From JAHEKB01 sp049115575 (GTDB taxonomy: Bacteria > Bacteroidota > Bacteroidia > NS11-12g > UBA9320), in the NCBI GenBank assembly GCA_049115575.1, contig JAGDZU010000001.1:62001-126000 (forward strand): a DNA stretch of 64,000 nucleotides. The letters are read 5' to 3'. The notes below the pieces were generated by a model that saw only the letters and a list, made by a program, of their open reading frames with translations, searched no databases and was not told the origin of the DNA. Positions within the stretch are counted from its first letter, which is position 1, and each line of letters begins with the position of its first letter. Positions 16,166 to 25,200 of this stretch are shown in pieces. The position numbers and the translations under genes were made by a program.

Positions 16166-17945
16166 TCTTAAGAACGGCCATAAAGGCACTTTGAGGAATT
16201 TCAACATTACCTACTTGCCTCATTCTTTTCTTTCCCTTTTTCTGCTTTTCTAGGAGTTTCCTTTTACGAGTGATGTCTCCACCATAACATTTGGCTGTTA
16301 CATCCTTTCTTAGTGCACGAATAGTTTCACGAGAAATAACCTTAGCTCCAATTGCAGCTTGTATTGGAATTTCAAACTGTTGCTTAGGAATGAGATCTTT
16401 CAGCTTTTCACATATGCGCTTGCCATAGTAATAGGCCTTGTCTCTGTGAATAACAGCGGATAATGCATCCACTGTATTGTGATGAATCAAAATATCCAGT
16501 TTAACCAGAGTTGAGGTGCGGTATTCTATAGGGTGATAATCAAAGGAAGCATATCCTCTGGATACAGTTTTTAACTTATCATAGAAATCAAATACAACCT
16601 CTGCCAAAGGCATGTCAAAAGTTAACTCAACTCTGCTGCTTGTGAGGTAGACTTGATTCTTTAGAATCCCGCGTTTCTCAATGCACAAAGTCATAATTGC
16701 ACCCACATAATCAGAAGAAGTAATGATTTGAGCATTAATGTATGGTTCTTCCACTCGATCCATATGATTTGGATCTGGCAAATCTGAAGGGTTATTAACC
16801 ACATTCATGGTGCCATCTTTGGTAAAGGCGTGGTAACTCACATTGGGAACGGTAGTAATTACCGTCATATTGAACTCTCTTTCCAATCGTTCTTGGATAA
16901 TCTCCATATGGAGCATCCCTAGGAATCCGCAACGAAATCCAAAACCTAATGCTGAAGACGATTCGGGTTCAAAAACAAGACTGGCGTCATTTAATTGAAG
17001 CTTTCCCATTGAATCTCTGAGTTCTTCAAAATCTTCGGTATCTACCGGATAAATCCCTGCAAATACCATGGGTTTCACATCTTCAAATCCTTGTATGGCA
17101 TCTTGAGTTGGATTGTCTACCAATGTAATGGTATCTCCAACTTTCACTTCTCTGGCTTCTTTTATACCAGAAATAATATAGCCAACATCACCAGTTTTTA
17201 TACTGTCTTTGGGTTCTTGATTCAACCTCAATACCCCAATTTCATCGGCGTGATATTCCTTGCCAGTATTAATGAATTTAACGTGGTCACCTTTGTTCAA
17301 TTCCCCATCCATAATTCTGAAGTAGGCAATGATTCCTCTGAAAGGATTAAAGACAGAATCAAAAATCAAGGCTTTTAAAGGTGAAGTTGGGTTGCCAGAA
17401 GGAGCGGGGACTTTATTAATAATGGCATCCAATATTAAGTCTACACCTAGACCAGTCTTACCACTGGCAGGGATAATGTCATCTCTTTCGCAGAGAATGA
17501 GTTCTTCGATTTGATCTTTTACCTCCTCAGGCATAGCGCCAGGAAGGTCCATTTTATTTAGAATTGGAATAATGGTTAATTCATGTTCCAGAGCTAAATA
17601 GAGATTGGAGATGGTTTGAGCCTGAATACCTTGAGCTGCATCAACTATAAGTAAGGCACCCTCACATGCGGCAATAGACCTAGAAACTTCATAGCTAAAA
17701 TCCACATGACCTGGAGTGTCTATAAGGTTGAGTACGTAGTCTTCACCCTCATGGGTATAATTCATTTGGATGGCGTGCGATTTGATAGTGATTCCTCGCT
17801 CTCGCTCCAAATCCATATCATCCAAAGTCTGCTCTTTTATATCGCGATCACTCACCGTCCCTGTTTGCTGTAATAAACGATCGGCTAGGGTAGATTTACC
17901 ATGATCTATATGCGCTATGATGCAGAAATTTCGGATGTTCTCCAT
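16155..17945 (-). CDS. lepA: Elongation factor 4 (back-translocase LepA)
   Basis: 596 residues, full length for the family. GTPase motifs are intact: AHIDHGKST (residues 10-18), RERGITIKS, DTPGHVDFSYE and NKMDLPGA. C-terminal signatures CGFLGMLHMEI, YHPIEYRTSTLVKLDILIH and the LepA-specific end KKGKKRMRQVGNVEIPQ are present. It binds the ribosome and back-translocates or remodels stalled elongation complexes, especially under stress. A -7 element TACTTTTG lies just upstream, leaving a leader of only a few bases. Confidence 0.98.
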   Translation of the reverse strand: MENIRNFCIIAHIDHGKSTLADRLLQQTGTVSDRDIKEQTLDDMDLERERGITIKSHAIQMNYTHEGEDYVLNLIDTPGHVDFSYEVSRSIAACEGALLIVDAAQGIQAQTISNLYLALEHELTIIPILNKMDLPGAMPEEVKDQIEELILCERDDIIPASGKTGLGVDLILDAIINKVPAPSGNPTSPLKALIFDSVFNPFRGIIAYFRIMDGELNKGDHVKFINTGKEYHADEIGVLRLNQEPKDSIKTGDVGYIISGIKEAREVKVGDTITLVDNPTQDAIQGFEDVKPMVFAGIYPVDTEDFEELRDSMGKLQLNDASLVFEPESSSALGFGFRCGFLGMLHMEIIQERLEREFNMTVITTVPNVSYHAFTKDGTMNVVNNPSDLPDPNHMDRVEEPYINAQIITSSDYVGAIMTLCIEKRGILKNQVYLTSSRVELTFDMPLAEVVFDFYDKLKTVSRGYASFDYHPIEYRTSTLVKLDILIHHNTVDALSAVIHRDKAYYYGKRICEKLKDLIPKQQFEIPIQAAIGAKVISRETIRALRKDVTAKCYGGDITRKRKLLEKQKKGKKRMRQVGNVEIPQSAFMAVLKIND

Positions 17946-17952
17946 TGAGCTG

Positions 17953-17960
17953 CAAAAGTA
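17953..17960 (-). promoter_or_regulatory. -7 promoter element (TACTTTTG) of lepA
   Basis: On the minus strand TACTTTTG occupies 17960-17953, 7 bases before the lepA ATG at 17945. Exact TAnnTTTG match. No TTG at the -33 distance. Confidence 0.5.
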
Positions 17961-17997
17961 AGAGAATAGCTGATTTGAAATAGCTAAAATTCTATGA

Positions 17998-19746
17998 CTA
18001 TCTCACTTGAAATTTACCACGTCTAATCTCAGGACCAGACTCTAAGTTAAGTATATACTGCCCGGGCTCTAGCATAGAAACATCAATAGTGTTGAGTGTG
18101 CCTCGAAACTCTTGCTGAATAACGGTTTGTCCTTGAAGATTAAGAATAGCCCATCTATCAATAATTAATGGATTATCTCTTCTAAGATGAAGAAGGTCAT
18201 GAGTGGGATTAGGGAACAATTCTAGATTGCTCTCGACTATTCCTTTAGCAGACAATGGGTGGACATATATATTAATAAATAATATGTCGTCAGCTGCAGG
18301 ACAAAATGCTCCAACTCCCGTTGAAACGGAGACAAGAAATCGTCCGAAACTATCTATACTGTTGATAGGAATTGAGATGATCACACTGTCTTGGTCTATG
18401 GAATTGAACGTAGCTGCTCCTCCAGTTAAAGATACAATATTCCATGTTAAAGGATATAGTAAATGTGCTGCAGAATATCTTAGCTGAACGTTCAATGTGT
18501 CAAGTGATTTAGAAACGTAATAGTGTCTTTCTTGCCCTAAGATATCTACAAAGGGTGCAGGTTCAACTTTAGTTTTGATATTAAACTCACCTATGCAGCC
18601 TGTACTAGGATCTACACCGCTATGGTAAGTAATCAAAATATCTTCATTGAATTTGCTAGCTTTATTTGGCTTAAATATACCATTTTCAACTGCTGGAGTG
18701 TCGTTGCATGACCAAAATGAATTTGACCAATTTGGAGAAGCTAAGAGAGTAATGTCTGGGTCACTACTACAATAAAAAGGGTCAATAGGGTTAATAATGG
18801 ATTGTTGACCATTTTGAATAACTAATGTAGTATCTCTATAGCTCCAACAACCAGTTGCACGATGATTAAATCTTAATCCAAATGCTTTTGGGTATTGAAC
18901 TGTTGAAGGTGTAGAATTTCGTGTATTGATAAGTGAGCTATCATTGATGCCACCCAGTTCCTTCGCATCTCTTAGGTTCCATCCATCGCGGGTTGTCCAG
19001 AATCCATCAACCCAATTCACATCGAATAAATCATTTAAGTCAATTTCTCCTTCACTCCAACACAAATCTCTTCCAGCACTAAACCATATTTCCGGTGCAT
19101 GCCATATTTCAAAACTGACGGTATCTACATTTTTACAGCCATATTGGTTTATAAATGTAAACTCCAATACAACAGTATCTCTAGTCAAGTTTTTTAAAGT
19201 ATAATGAGCTTTATCTACATTCAACCAATAATTGGGTATAGAGGTAGGTGAACGATCTTCAAGCATATTGTTGAAGTTGTTCCCATTGCATTCTACGCAT
19301 TCCCAAGAAGGTGTGCCGAGATTAATTCCTGCAGGAGAAGGTCTTTTAAGTAATTCACTTGATAAATGTATTTCATTAATGTCTTGACAAAAGATTTTGT
19401 CTTTAAATTCAATTTGAGGTAGTGGATTGACAGTTACGTACATGCTGTCAGATTTCATTATGCCATTTTTAAAAGCTTGAATAACAAAGGTTACTCTATT
19501 CACAAAAGAAGCAGCATAAGTAAAAGCATTAATAGATAGTGTTGAATCAGTTTCCTTTAGCGAGTCTCTTTTAGAATAGGTCTGAATATACCACTTCAAT
19601 GAATCTGCAGGCCCGTTGTTAGTATTTACCATAAGGGTAAAAGAATCGTTTGCACAGACATCAAAATCCGGCGGAAGGGAAATGGAGAATTGCGCTTGAC
19701 TTAGTAGAGCAGAAAGACCAAATAGGGCTAGTAAGGCAAACCGCAT
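17998..19746 (-). CDS. Large secreted protein with T9SS type A sorting domain
   Basis: 582 residues from the ATG at 19746, where the signal peptide begins (RFALLALFGLSALLSQAQ). A frame from 19770 adds 8 residues and is less likely. The mature protein is beta-rich, with Ig-like segments typical of Bacteroidota surface proteins: FDVCANDSFTLMVNTN, several Cys, and FINQYGCKNVDTVSFEIW and GPADSLKWYIQ resembling PKD/SprB-type units. The C-terminal T9SS domain reads LFPNPTHDLLHLRRD, WAILNLQGQTVIQQEF, LEPGQYILNLES. Likely a surface or shed adhesin or structural protein. It stands alone between lepA and the sulfur operon terminator. Confidence 0.9.
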   Translation of the reverse strand: MRFALLALFGLSALLSQAQFSISLPPDFDVCANDSFTLMVNTNNGPADSLKWYIQTYSKRDSLKETDSTLSINAFTYAASFVNRVTFVIQAFKNGIMKSDSMYVTVNPLPQIEFKDKIFCQDINEIHLSSELLKRPSPAGINLGTPSWECVECNGNNFNNMLEDRSPTSIPNYWLNVDKAHYTLKNLTRDTVVLEFTFINQYGCKNVDTVSFEIWHAPEIWFSAGRDLCWSEGEIDLNDLFDVNWVDGFWTTRDGWNLRDAKELGGINDSSLINTRNSTPSTVQYPKAFGLRFNHRATGCWSYRDTTLVIQNGQQSIINPIDPFYCSSDPDITLLASPNWSNSFWSCNDTPAVENGIFKPNKASKFNEDILITYHSGVDPSTGCIGEFNIKTKVEPAPFVDILGQERHYYVSKSLDTLNVQLRYSAAHLLYPLTWNIVSLTGGAATFNSIDQDSVIISIPINSIDSFGRFLVSVSTGVGAFCPAADDILFINIYVHPLSAKGIVESNLELFPNPTHDLLHLRRDNPLIIDRWAILNLQGQTVIQQEFRGTLNTIDVSMLEPGQYILNLESGPEIRRGKFQVR

Positions 19747-19821
19747 ATGGATTGTTTGTAAAATTAACAAAAGAGTTTATATCTAAATTAGACACATAGA
19801 TTGTAAATAGGTTGCCCAAAC

Positions 19822-19852
19822 AAAAAACCCGCCTCAAAATTGAAGCGGGTTT
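19822..19852 (-). terminator. Rho-independent terminator of the SQR-like/TusE/DsrE operon
   Basis: Read on the minus strand, AAACCCGC and GCGGGTTT pair as an 8-bp GC-rich stem (19852-19845 with 19832-19825), with further pairing in the loop. The 3' arm runs into six T residues. It lies about 20 bases after the stop of the DsrE-family gene. Confidence 0.9.
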
Positions 19853-19870
19853 ACTTAGGTGTTATTATGA

Positions 19871-20389
19871 TTAAATAAACAGTAAATGAGTTCCATCACC
19901 TTTTGCTCTTTCATAGAAATCTCCAACGGTGAGTACTCCATCAAAATCATCGTATAAATCCTCTTCTTTTAAGTGGAACATATCCATAGCGAGCTTACAA
20001 GCCCAAAGCTTAGCACCAGAAGCTGAAAGGATTTCTAAAAATTCGTCTACAGGAGGAATGTCTAGTTTTTCCATTTCAGATTTCATCATTTTGGTTGCCA
20101 ATGCTTCCATCCCTGGAAGTCCACCTAACATTGTAGGTATGTGCATTCCTGGATTACCCACGGTTGCCACTTTTATTTTTTCCAGTTTAGATTTATTTAT
20201 AGCTTCAAGACCAAAAAAGGTGAAAAATATCTCAGACTCTATCCCTTCCATTCTAGCACCATTGGCCAAGATGAAACATGCGTAAACATTGTCCAAAGTT
20301 GCTTTACTCAAGATGAGCATCATTTTCTTAACTGGTTTCTCTGTTGTAAGTTCAGTCTGTGAGTTTTCCAATATATCTGTGTTGTCCAT
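19871..20389 (-). CDS. DsrE/DsrF/DrsH-like family sulfur-carrier protein
   Basis: 172 residues. After a 20-residue polar N-terminus the DsrE-like fold begins MMLILSKATLDNVYACFILANG. The family's conserved cysteine region is present at LWACKLAMDMFHLKEEDL near residue 128, and it ends GDGTHLLFI. Relatives carry sulfane sulfur as persulfide in sulfur oxidation or in tRNA thiolation relays. It is the third gene of the operon, 12 bases after tusE-like, and its neighbours (SQR-like flavoprotein and TusE-like carrier) support a role in moving sulfide-derived sulfur. The conserved Cys is the expected persulfide site (inference). Confidence 0.88.
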   Translation of the reverse strand: MDNTDILENSQTELTTEKPVKKMMLILSKATLDNVYACFILANGARMEGIESEIFFTFFGLEAINKSKLEKIKVATVGNPGMHIPTMLGGLPGMEALATKMMKSEMEKLDIPPVDEFLEILSASGAKLWACKLAMDMFHLKEEDLYDDFDGVLTVGDFYERAKGDGTHLLFI

Positions 20390-20401
20390 AATCAGGTTTT
20401 T

Positions 20402-20716
20402 TTAAATACAGCTTTTAGGTTTAGGTATACCAGCAATCTTGCTAGATATTTTCAAAGGACCTTTTGGGAATAGAGAATAGAATTCTTTAATAGATACTAC
20501 TCCGCTTTTTCCTACCTTTCTAATAGTTAAAGGAATTTCTTTTCTTTCTTGATCTTGAAGAAATTCAACTACATCCCAATGCTTATCGGTCATGTTTATT
20601 CCTTCATTTTGAGCCATATGCTCACCAACTTGTCTAGACCATTGTGTTAAGTCTGTCATGTAGCCTTCTTCGTTAAGATCTACCGTTGTGTTTCCAATTT
20701 GTTGTGTGTTACTCAT
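20402..20716 (-). CDS. TusE/DsrC-family sulfur relay protein
   Basis: 104 residues, the usual size. Seen: NEEGYMTDLTQWSRQVGEHM, LTDKHW-type segment (MTDKHWDVVEFLQDQ) and the flexible C-terminal arm ending GIPKPKSCI with the penultimate Cys. True DsrC of sulfite reductase systems has a second Cys 11 residues earlier; here that position is Ser, so this is a single-Cys TusE-like carrier. It would accept persulfide sulfur from a DsrE- or TusD-type partner. It is 4 bases after the SQR-like gene and 12 bases before the DsrE-like gene. Confidence 0.93.
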   Translation of the reverse strand: MSNTQQIGNTTVDLNEEGYMTDLTQWSRQVGEHMAQNEGINMTDKHWDVVEFLQDQERKEIPLTIRKVGKSGVVSIKEFYSLFPKGPLKISSKIAGIPKPKSCI

Positions 20717-20720
20717 GATA

Positions 20721-21977
20721 TTATTGTGTTATGGTTTCTTTATGTTTTATTTCTTTTCCTGCTTCGCTCATTTTAGCCGAGACGAACGGAATATGTTTGC
20801 CTTTAATTAACATATTCCAATAGATCCATCTGAAAGCCAGTTTTCCAACATGGTTCATATGAGATTCTTTTAGAAGACTCAAGGGCCCAATCTTGGAAAA
20901 CGGGAAGGTTCCTGCTACCGGTTCTTGCGTGTAGTTAAAGTCTATCAGTAATGCCTTGCCATGACCGGTCTCTATAAAACAGTTAGCATGGCCGTCGAAT
21001 TCTTTCTTAAGCTCTTTGCCATCTATATAACGCTGTATATTCTCTGTTAGAATCTCAGCTTCAAAATGTGCTACTGAACCTGCTTTAGATGCTGGGATAT
21101 TAGTAGCATCTCCTATAGCGAAAATGTTGTCTTTCACCTTGCTCTGTAGAGTTGCTTTATCCGTAGGAACAAAATTTAACTCATCCCCAAATCCAGAACG
21201 TTCTATCATTGAATCTCCCATATTGGTTGGTACTGTAACCAGAAGATCGTATTCTACTTCATCTTCTCCGTAATCAATGATTTTTTTGTTTTCGTAATCT
21301 ACTCTTTCTATAGCAAAGTCGGGAACAATTTTAATGTTCTTCTGCTCTAAAAGATATGAGAGTTCTTTGGACGCAGTTGGCTTGGTGAATGCACCAGACA
21401 TTGGCGTAACATAGGTGATATCCACTTTGTCTCTCATTCCCTTATTCAAAAAGTAGGAGTCGGCTAAAAAGGCAAATTCAAGTGGGGCTACTGGGCATTT
21501 GATTGGCATTTCGGTAATATGAACTACCAGTTTTCCGCCTTCCCAATTGCGCAGCTTGTTGCGCAGATTCTTAGCGCCATTAAAAGTGTAGAAGTCAAAA
21601 ATGCTTTTCTGCCATTCTTCACTCAACATACCTTCAATTTCTTCTGGAGCAATGTCTGTACCAGTGGCGATTATTAAAATATTGTAATTGAGAACATCAC
21701 CGTTCTTAAGTATTACCTGATCATTATCTTTATCAATTCGTTCAATAGCGCCTTTAATTAAATTCACGCCTTTGGGAATGAATTTATCTATGGATTTTTT
21801 CAGTTGCTTTGGCTTGTATATGTCAAAAGGTAGAAATAAGAACCCCGGCTGATAGTAATGGGTTTCACGTTGATCTACAATTCCAATATTCCATTCATCT
21901 TTATTTAAAGTATTTCTCAGATGATTAGCCATCATGGTTCCTGATGTTCCCGCTCCAAGTATGAGTAGTTCTTTCAT
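20721..21977 (-). CDS. Sulfide:quinone oxidoreductase-like FAD-dependent reductase
   Basis: 418 residues. The FAD-binding Rossmann motif is LILGAGTSGTMMANHL (residues 5-20), with the second FAD contact IFAIGDATNIP near residue 285. The SQR/flavocytochrome c sulfide dehydrogenase pattern appears at YYQPGFLFLPF, IKCPVAPLEFAFLAD and HANCFIETGHGKALLIDF. Only two cysteines exist (C161 and C333); canonical SQRs use up to three. An amphipathic, aromatic C-terminus (FRWIYWNMLIKGKH) suits membrane attachment to reach quinone. It likely oxidises sulfide or a persulfide and passes sulfur to the TusE and DsrE products encoded downstream. Promoter upstream is well formed. Confidence 0.85.
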   Translation of the reverse strand: MKELLILGAGTSGTMMANHLRNTLNKDEWNIGIVDQRETHYYQPGFLFLPFDIYKPKQLKKSIDKFIPKGVNLIKGAIERIDKDNDQVILKNGDVLNYNILIIATGTDIAPEEIEGMLSEEWQKSIFDFYTFNGAKNLRNKLRNWEGGKLVVHITEMPIKCPVAPLEFAFLADSYFLNKGMRDKVDITYVTPMSGAFTKPTASKELSYLLEQKNIKIVPDFAIERVDYENKKIIDYGEDEVEYDLLVTVPTNMGDSMIERSGFGDELNFVPTDKATLQSKVKDNIFAIGDATNIPASKAGSVAHFEAEILTENIQRYIDGKELKKEFDGHANCFIETGHGKALLIDFNYTQEPVAGTFPFSKIGPLSLLKESHMNHVGKLAFRWIYWNMLIKGKHIPFVSAKMSEAGKEIKHKETITQ

Positions 21978-21995
21978 TTGTTTTAATTTCTACTG

Positions 21996-22025
21996 CAAAG
22001 TGAGCGATGGGAGCCCATTCCACAA
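21996..22025 (-). promoter_or_regulatory. Promoter of the SQR-like/TusE/DsrE operon (TTG-N19-TCACTTTG)
   Basis: On the minus strand TTG (22025-22023) is followed by a 19-base spacer and TCACTTTG (22003-21996), one mismatch from TAnnTTTG. The spacing is ideal. The leader to the ATG at 21977 is about 10-15 bases. Confidence 0.55.
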
Positions 22026-22139
22026 AGCGATTTTGCATTCTCACATAGAAATCTGATTTATATCATTCGATTTTGGTGCAAGTATGAGCTGTGATTAAGT
22101 GGTGCCAAAGGATAGCTGTGATTTGCTCCGTTTTTTGTA

Positions 22140-22153
22140 GTAACAATTGTTAC
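22140..22153. promoter_or_regulatory. 14-bp perfect palindrome, candidate operator
   Basis: GTAACAATTGTTAC is its own reverse complement. It lies in the 284-base divergent gap between the SQR-like operon and the 2403-residue surface protein gene. The TAAC-AATT-GTTA core resembles dimeric CRP/FNR- or TetR-type operators. Nearby are two direct repeats: ACATAGAAATYTG at 22043-22055 and 22152-22164, and AGCTGTGATT at 22087-22096 and 22114-22123. Confidence 0.4.
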
Positions 22154-22234
22154 ATAGAAATTTGCTGAAATTATGTATTTAAATGCTCTTTGATTTTGAA
22201 ATCGCTTAAAAAAGACCAGATGCCTGTGATTCCT

Positions 22235-22242
22235 TATCTTTG
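22235..22242 (+). promoter_or_regulatory. -7 promoter element (TATCTTTG) of the giant CHU_C protein gene
   Basis: Exact TAnnTTTG match 19 bases before the ATG at 22262. The leader would be about 13 bases and includes GAGGGGAG. No TTG at the standard -33 distance. Confidence 0.55.
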
Positions 22243-22261
22243 TATGTGAGGGGAGACTTAA

Positions 22262-25200
22262 ATGCGTTTTATTACTTTACTAGCCGTTGCATTAATGGCC
22301 CAGATTTCTGTTTGGGGTCAAAGTAAGGTATCCGTTACTATTACCAAGCCCTCAGAATTTCATCTTTGTATAGTTTCTGATTTAGTAGATATTGAAGTTA
22401 GAAATATTACAACAGGAACCGTTACAGGGTTAGAAGTGCAATTAGACCTACCTACAGGCGTGCAGTATGACTCTAACTCTGTTTTAGGAGTAGGAATATC
22501 TGAAAAGAACGTAAGCAACCTTTCCAAACCTATTTTTAGTGTGGATGACTTGGCTTTTGCATCTTCTCGCACTTTGTCATTCAAATTAAAAATTGATTGT
22601 TCTGTTTCCGCCTTTCTCAATGGAGGAGGAATTGCTCAAATTAAATCCATCACCAACTATACTGGTGGTTCTGTTAACGAGAACTCTACTGCGCTTAATA
22701 TAAAGCAACCTTCATTGCAAATTCAAAGCATAAGCAAACAACTGTATACCGCAGATGTAGGAGAGGTATTTGTAAGGGAAATCAAACTCAAGAACAGCGG
22801 AACTGGAAAAATTGCCCAATTTGAATTGAGAAGGATATATGAAAATGGTTTGATTCATGTTGGAACCAGTGGTAAAACAAATCAAAGCTCATTAGATACT
22901 TTCTGGACGTTCTTAGACAGTAGTGATATAGTACTTCAAGGGAATTATGATAAGTTCCTAGACCTGAATGAAGAAGTTGTTATTTCAGATACAATGCGGG
23001 TAGATGGCTGTAACAACCTAGGCACAGATTACAGTGTTGCTTGGGGGTGTTATGGGGTGTTTTGTGATGTGAAAAAGGCTTCGGCCAATGTGAGTATATC
23101 CAATAAGAATCCAGACATTGTATTTACTCCGCGTTCTTATACCAGCAATTGCTTGGACAAATCTACCAATCATCTACAAGAGCTCATTATTTATAATAAA
23201 GGAGATGATACCGCCAGACAATTCGATCTACATTTATTTCAATCTCGGGGAACAGGATTTAGCATATATGTTTTGTCCGAGATGGATTACAACAGTTTTA
23301 GAACAAGAACAAGTCTGAATGGAGCAACAAGCAATATTATTCCCTATAAGGCTTCTAATGGGGCTGCTACAGGAATATATGCCTGCTTGAACAGCAATTC
23401 AGTGGGAGAAGCATTTTTCAATTTGGGTAATATAGCTCCTGGAGATTCTGTAATCATGTCTTGGAATTCCATTTCATGTTGTCCTACCATATGCAATGCC
23501 AGCGTCTTCATAAGCCATAGATGGAAATTTGAATCAAACTTTAAAGATCAATGTGATAAGCTGAATTCAACACCGGAAGGCTGGGGAAGTTATGGGCTCA
23601 CACAGAGTGTAGTTATAAGTAAGTTCACTCCAACCGATATTTTAGATGGCCAAACAAAAAGGTTAGAATACTCTTTTAGCAATGGATATTTGTTAAGACC
23701 ACGTGCTTCATCTCAATTAACAGTTGAGTTGGTTTTGCCCAGTGGACTTAGTCACAGTTTGCTGAAGTCAGACATAGAGTTCAGACATCCGAATGGAAGC
23801 AATTGGCAACCTGACTATTTTAGTTCAAATGGTGATACCGTAAGAGCTTTTTTTAATGGCGTACCTAAAGTCACACTTACCAGAGGAGAATTGCTTATTG
23901 ATATCAAAGGAGATTGCGGAAGTGGATCAGGCAATAAAGATGTGACTTATGATTTCACTCTGAAATACAATCCCGATACTACCTGTAGTAGTAATTGCGC
24001 TTATAAGGTTTATTGCACTACGGACAAAATCAAAGTCCATTGTGCTACGAGTTGTTCTGCAGGACTACATTTCAACGATTTTGAAGCAAAGCGTGTGAAT
24101 TATGGTTTACCAGATGCCAATAATGATGGTATAGCAGATGCATCAGGGAATATTGATTTAGACAAAATAAAAACGCATAAAGTAATGGTGGGCGATACGC
24201 TTGTGACCACCTTTAGAGCAGATGTGGGAAATGCGGGTTCAATTACAAACTGGTACCACGGAAAGGCAACATCAAAAGTTACTTTTGGTAGCTATCTGAA
24301 AGTAGAAGATGTTAGAATTAAAATATACCGTAATTCAGGATTGCTATTCAATTGCAATAACATTATCTATAGCTCCACAACGGTTGGCACCACACAGACA
24401 TTTACATTCGATATTGGGTATACCAATTTAACCAATTCAGGTTGTGTAACATATTCTACCTTCTCATATTTGAGTGTAGATAGTATAGAGCTTGAAGTAA
24501 CCTATGTAGTGGATCAGAATCCTGGGAATGCAGAAAGGCAAATGTATTTCGACAATGATTTCTATTTGTCTTCTGTTGCCAGCCCAACAAGCAGCCAGAA
24601 ATATCAATGTGATAGTTTTTCTGCCAAAATGAGCTTGATTGGTTATTACTTCACCAACTATGGACGTAACCTCATCAATGCCAGTGGATGTTCCGACTTC
24701 TATGCCAATCAGAATTTTTATTTAAGCGTTGGTAGATGTTGTACAAATTACGGCGGAGGAAATATCTTTCCATATGAATACAGACCTTGGGCAAAACTCA
24801 ATGAAATAATTTTCAATAAACCCGCTGGATTCGATGTAAAAAATGGCAGATTTATTCAATATAGAACAGCGGGAACCGGTGCTGTGGGAACGCAGCGAAT
24901 AGATACTATTTCACCATCCACGGTTAGTCCTACCTCTATTAATTATAGAACTGATTCTCTATATGAAGATTTGGGGGGTCCAATACTCATAAGTGATGAT
25001 GGTTTTCACGGTACATTCACGGCCACTCTTGAAGCCAATTGTCTAGCTCAATCTGGAGCTCATTCATTGGAATATGGGTTTGTATTTGAAAAATTGGCTG
25101 TGCTTGGAGGGGGCTTGGATACACTTTATAGCAATGCCCAAGATGACCAAGTGAATTACGCAAAACCGGAATTCAACATTATTCCTAAAGATCCATACAT

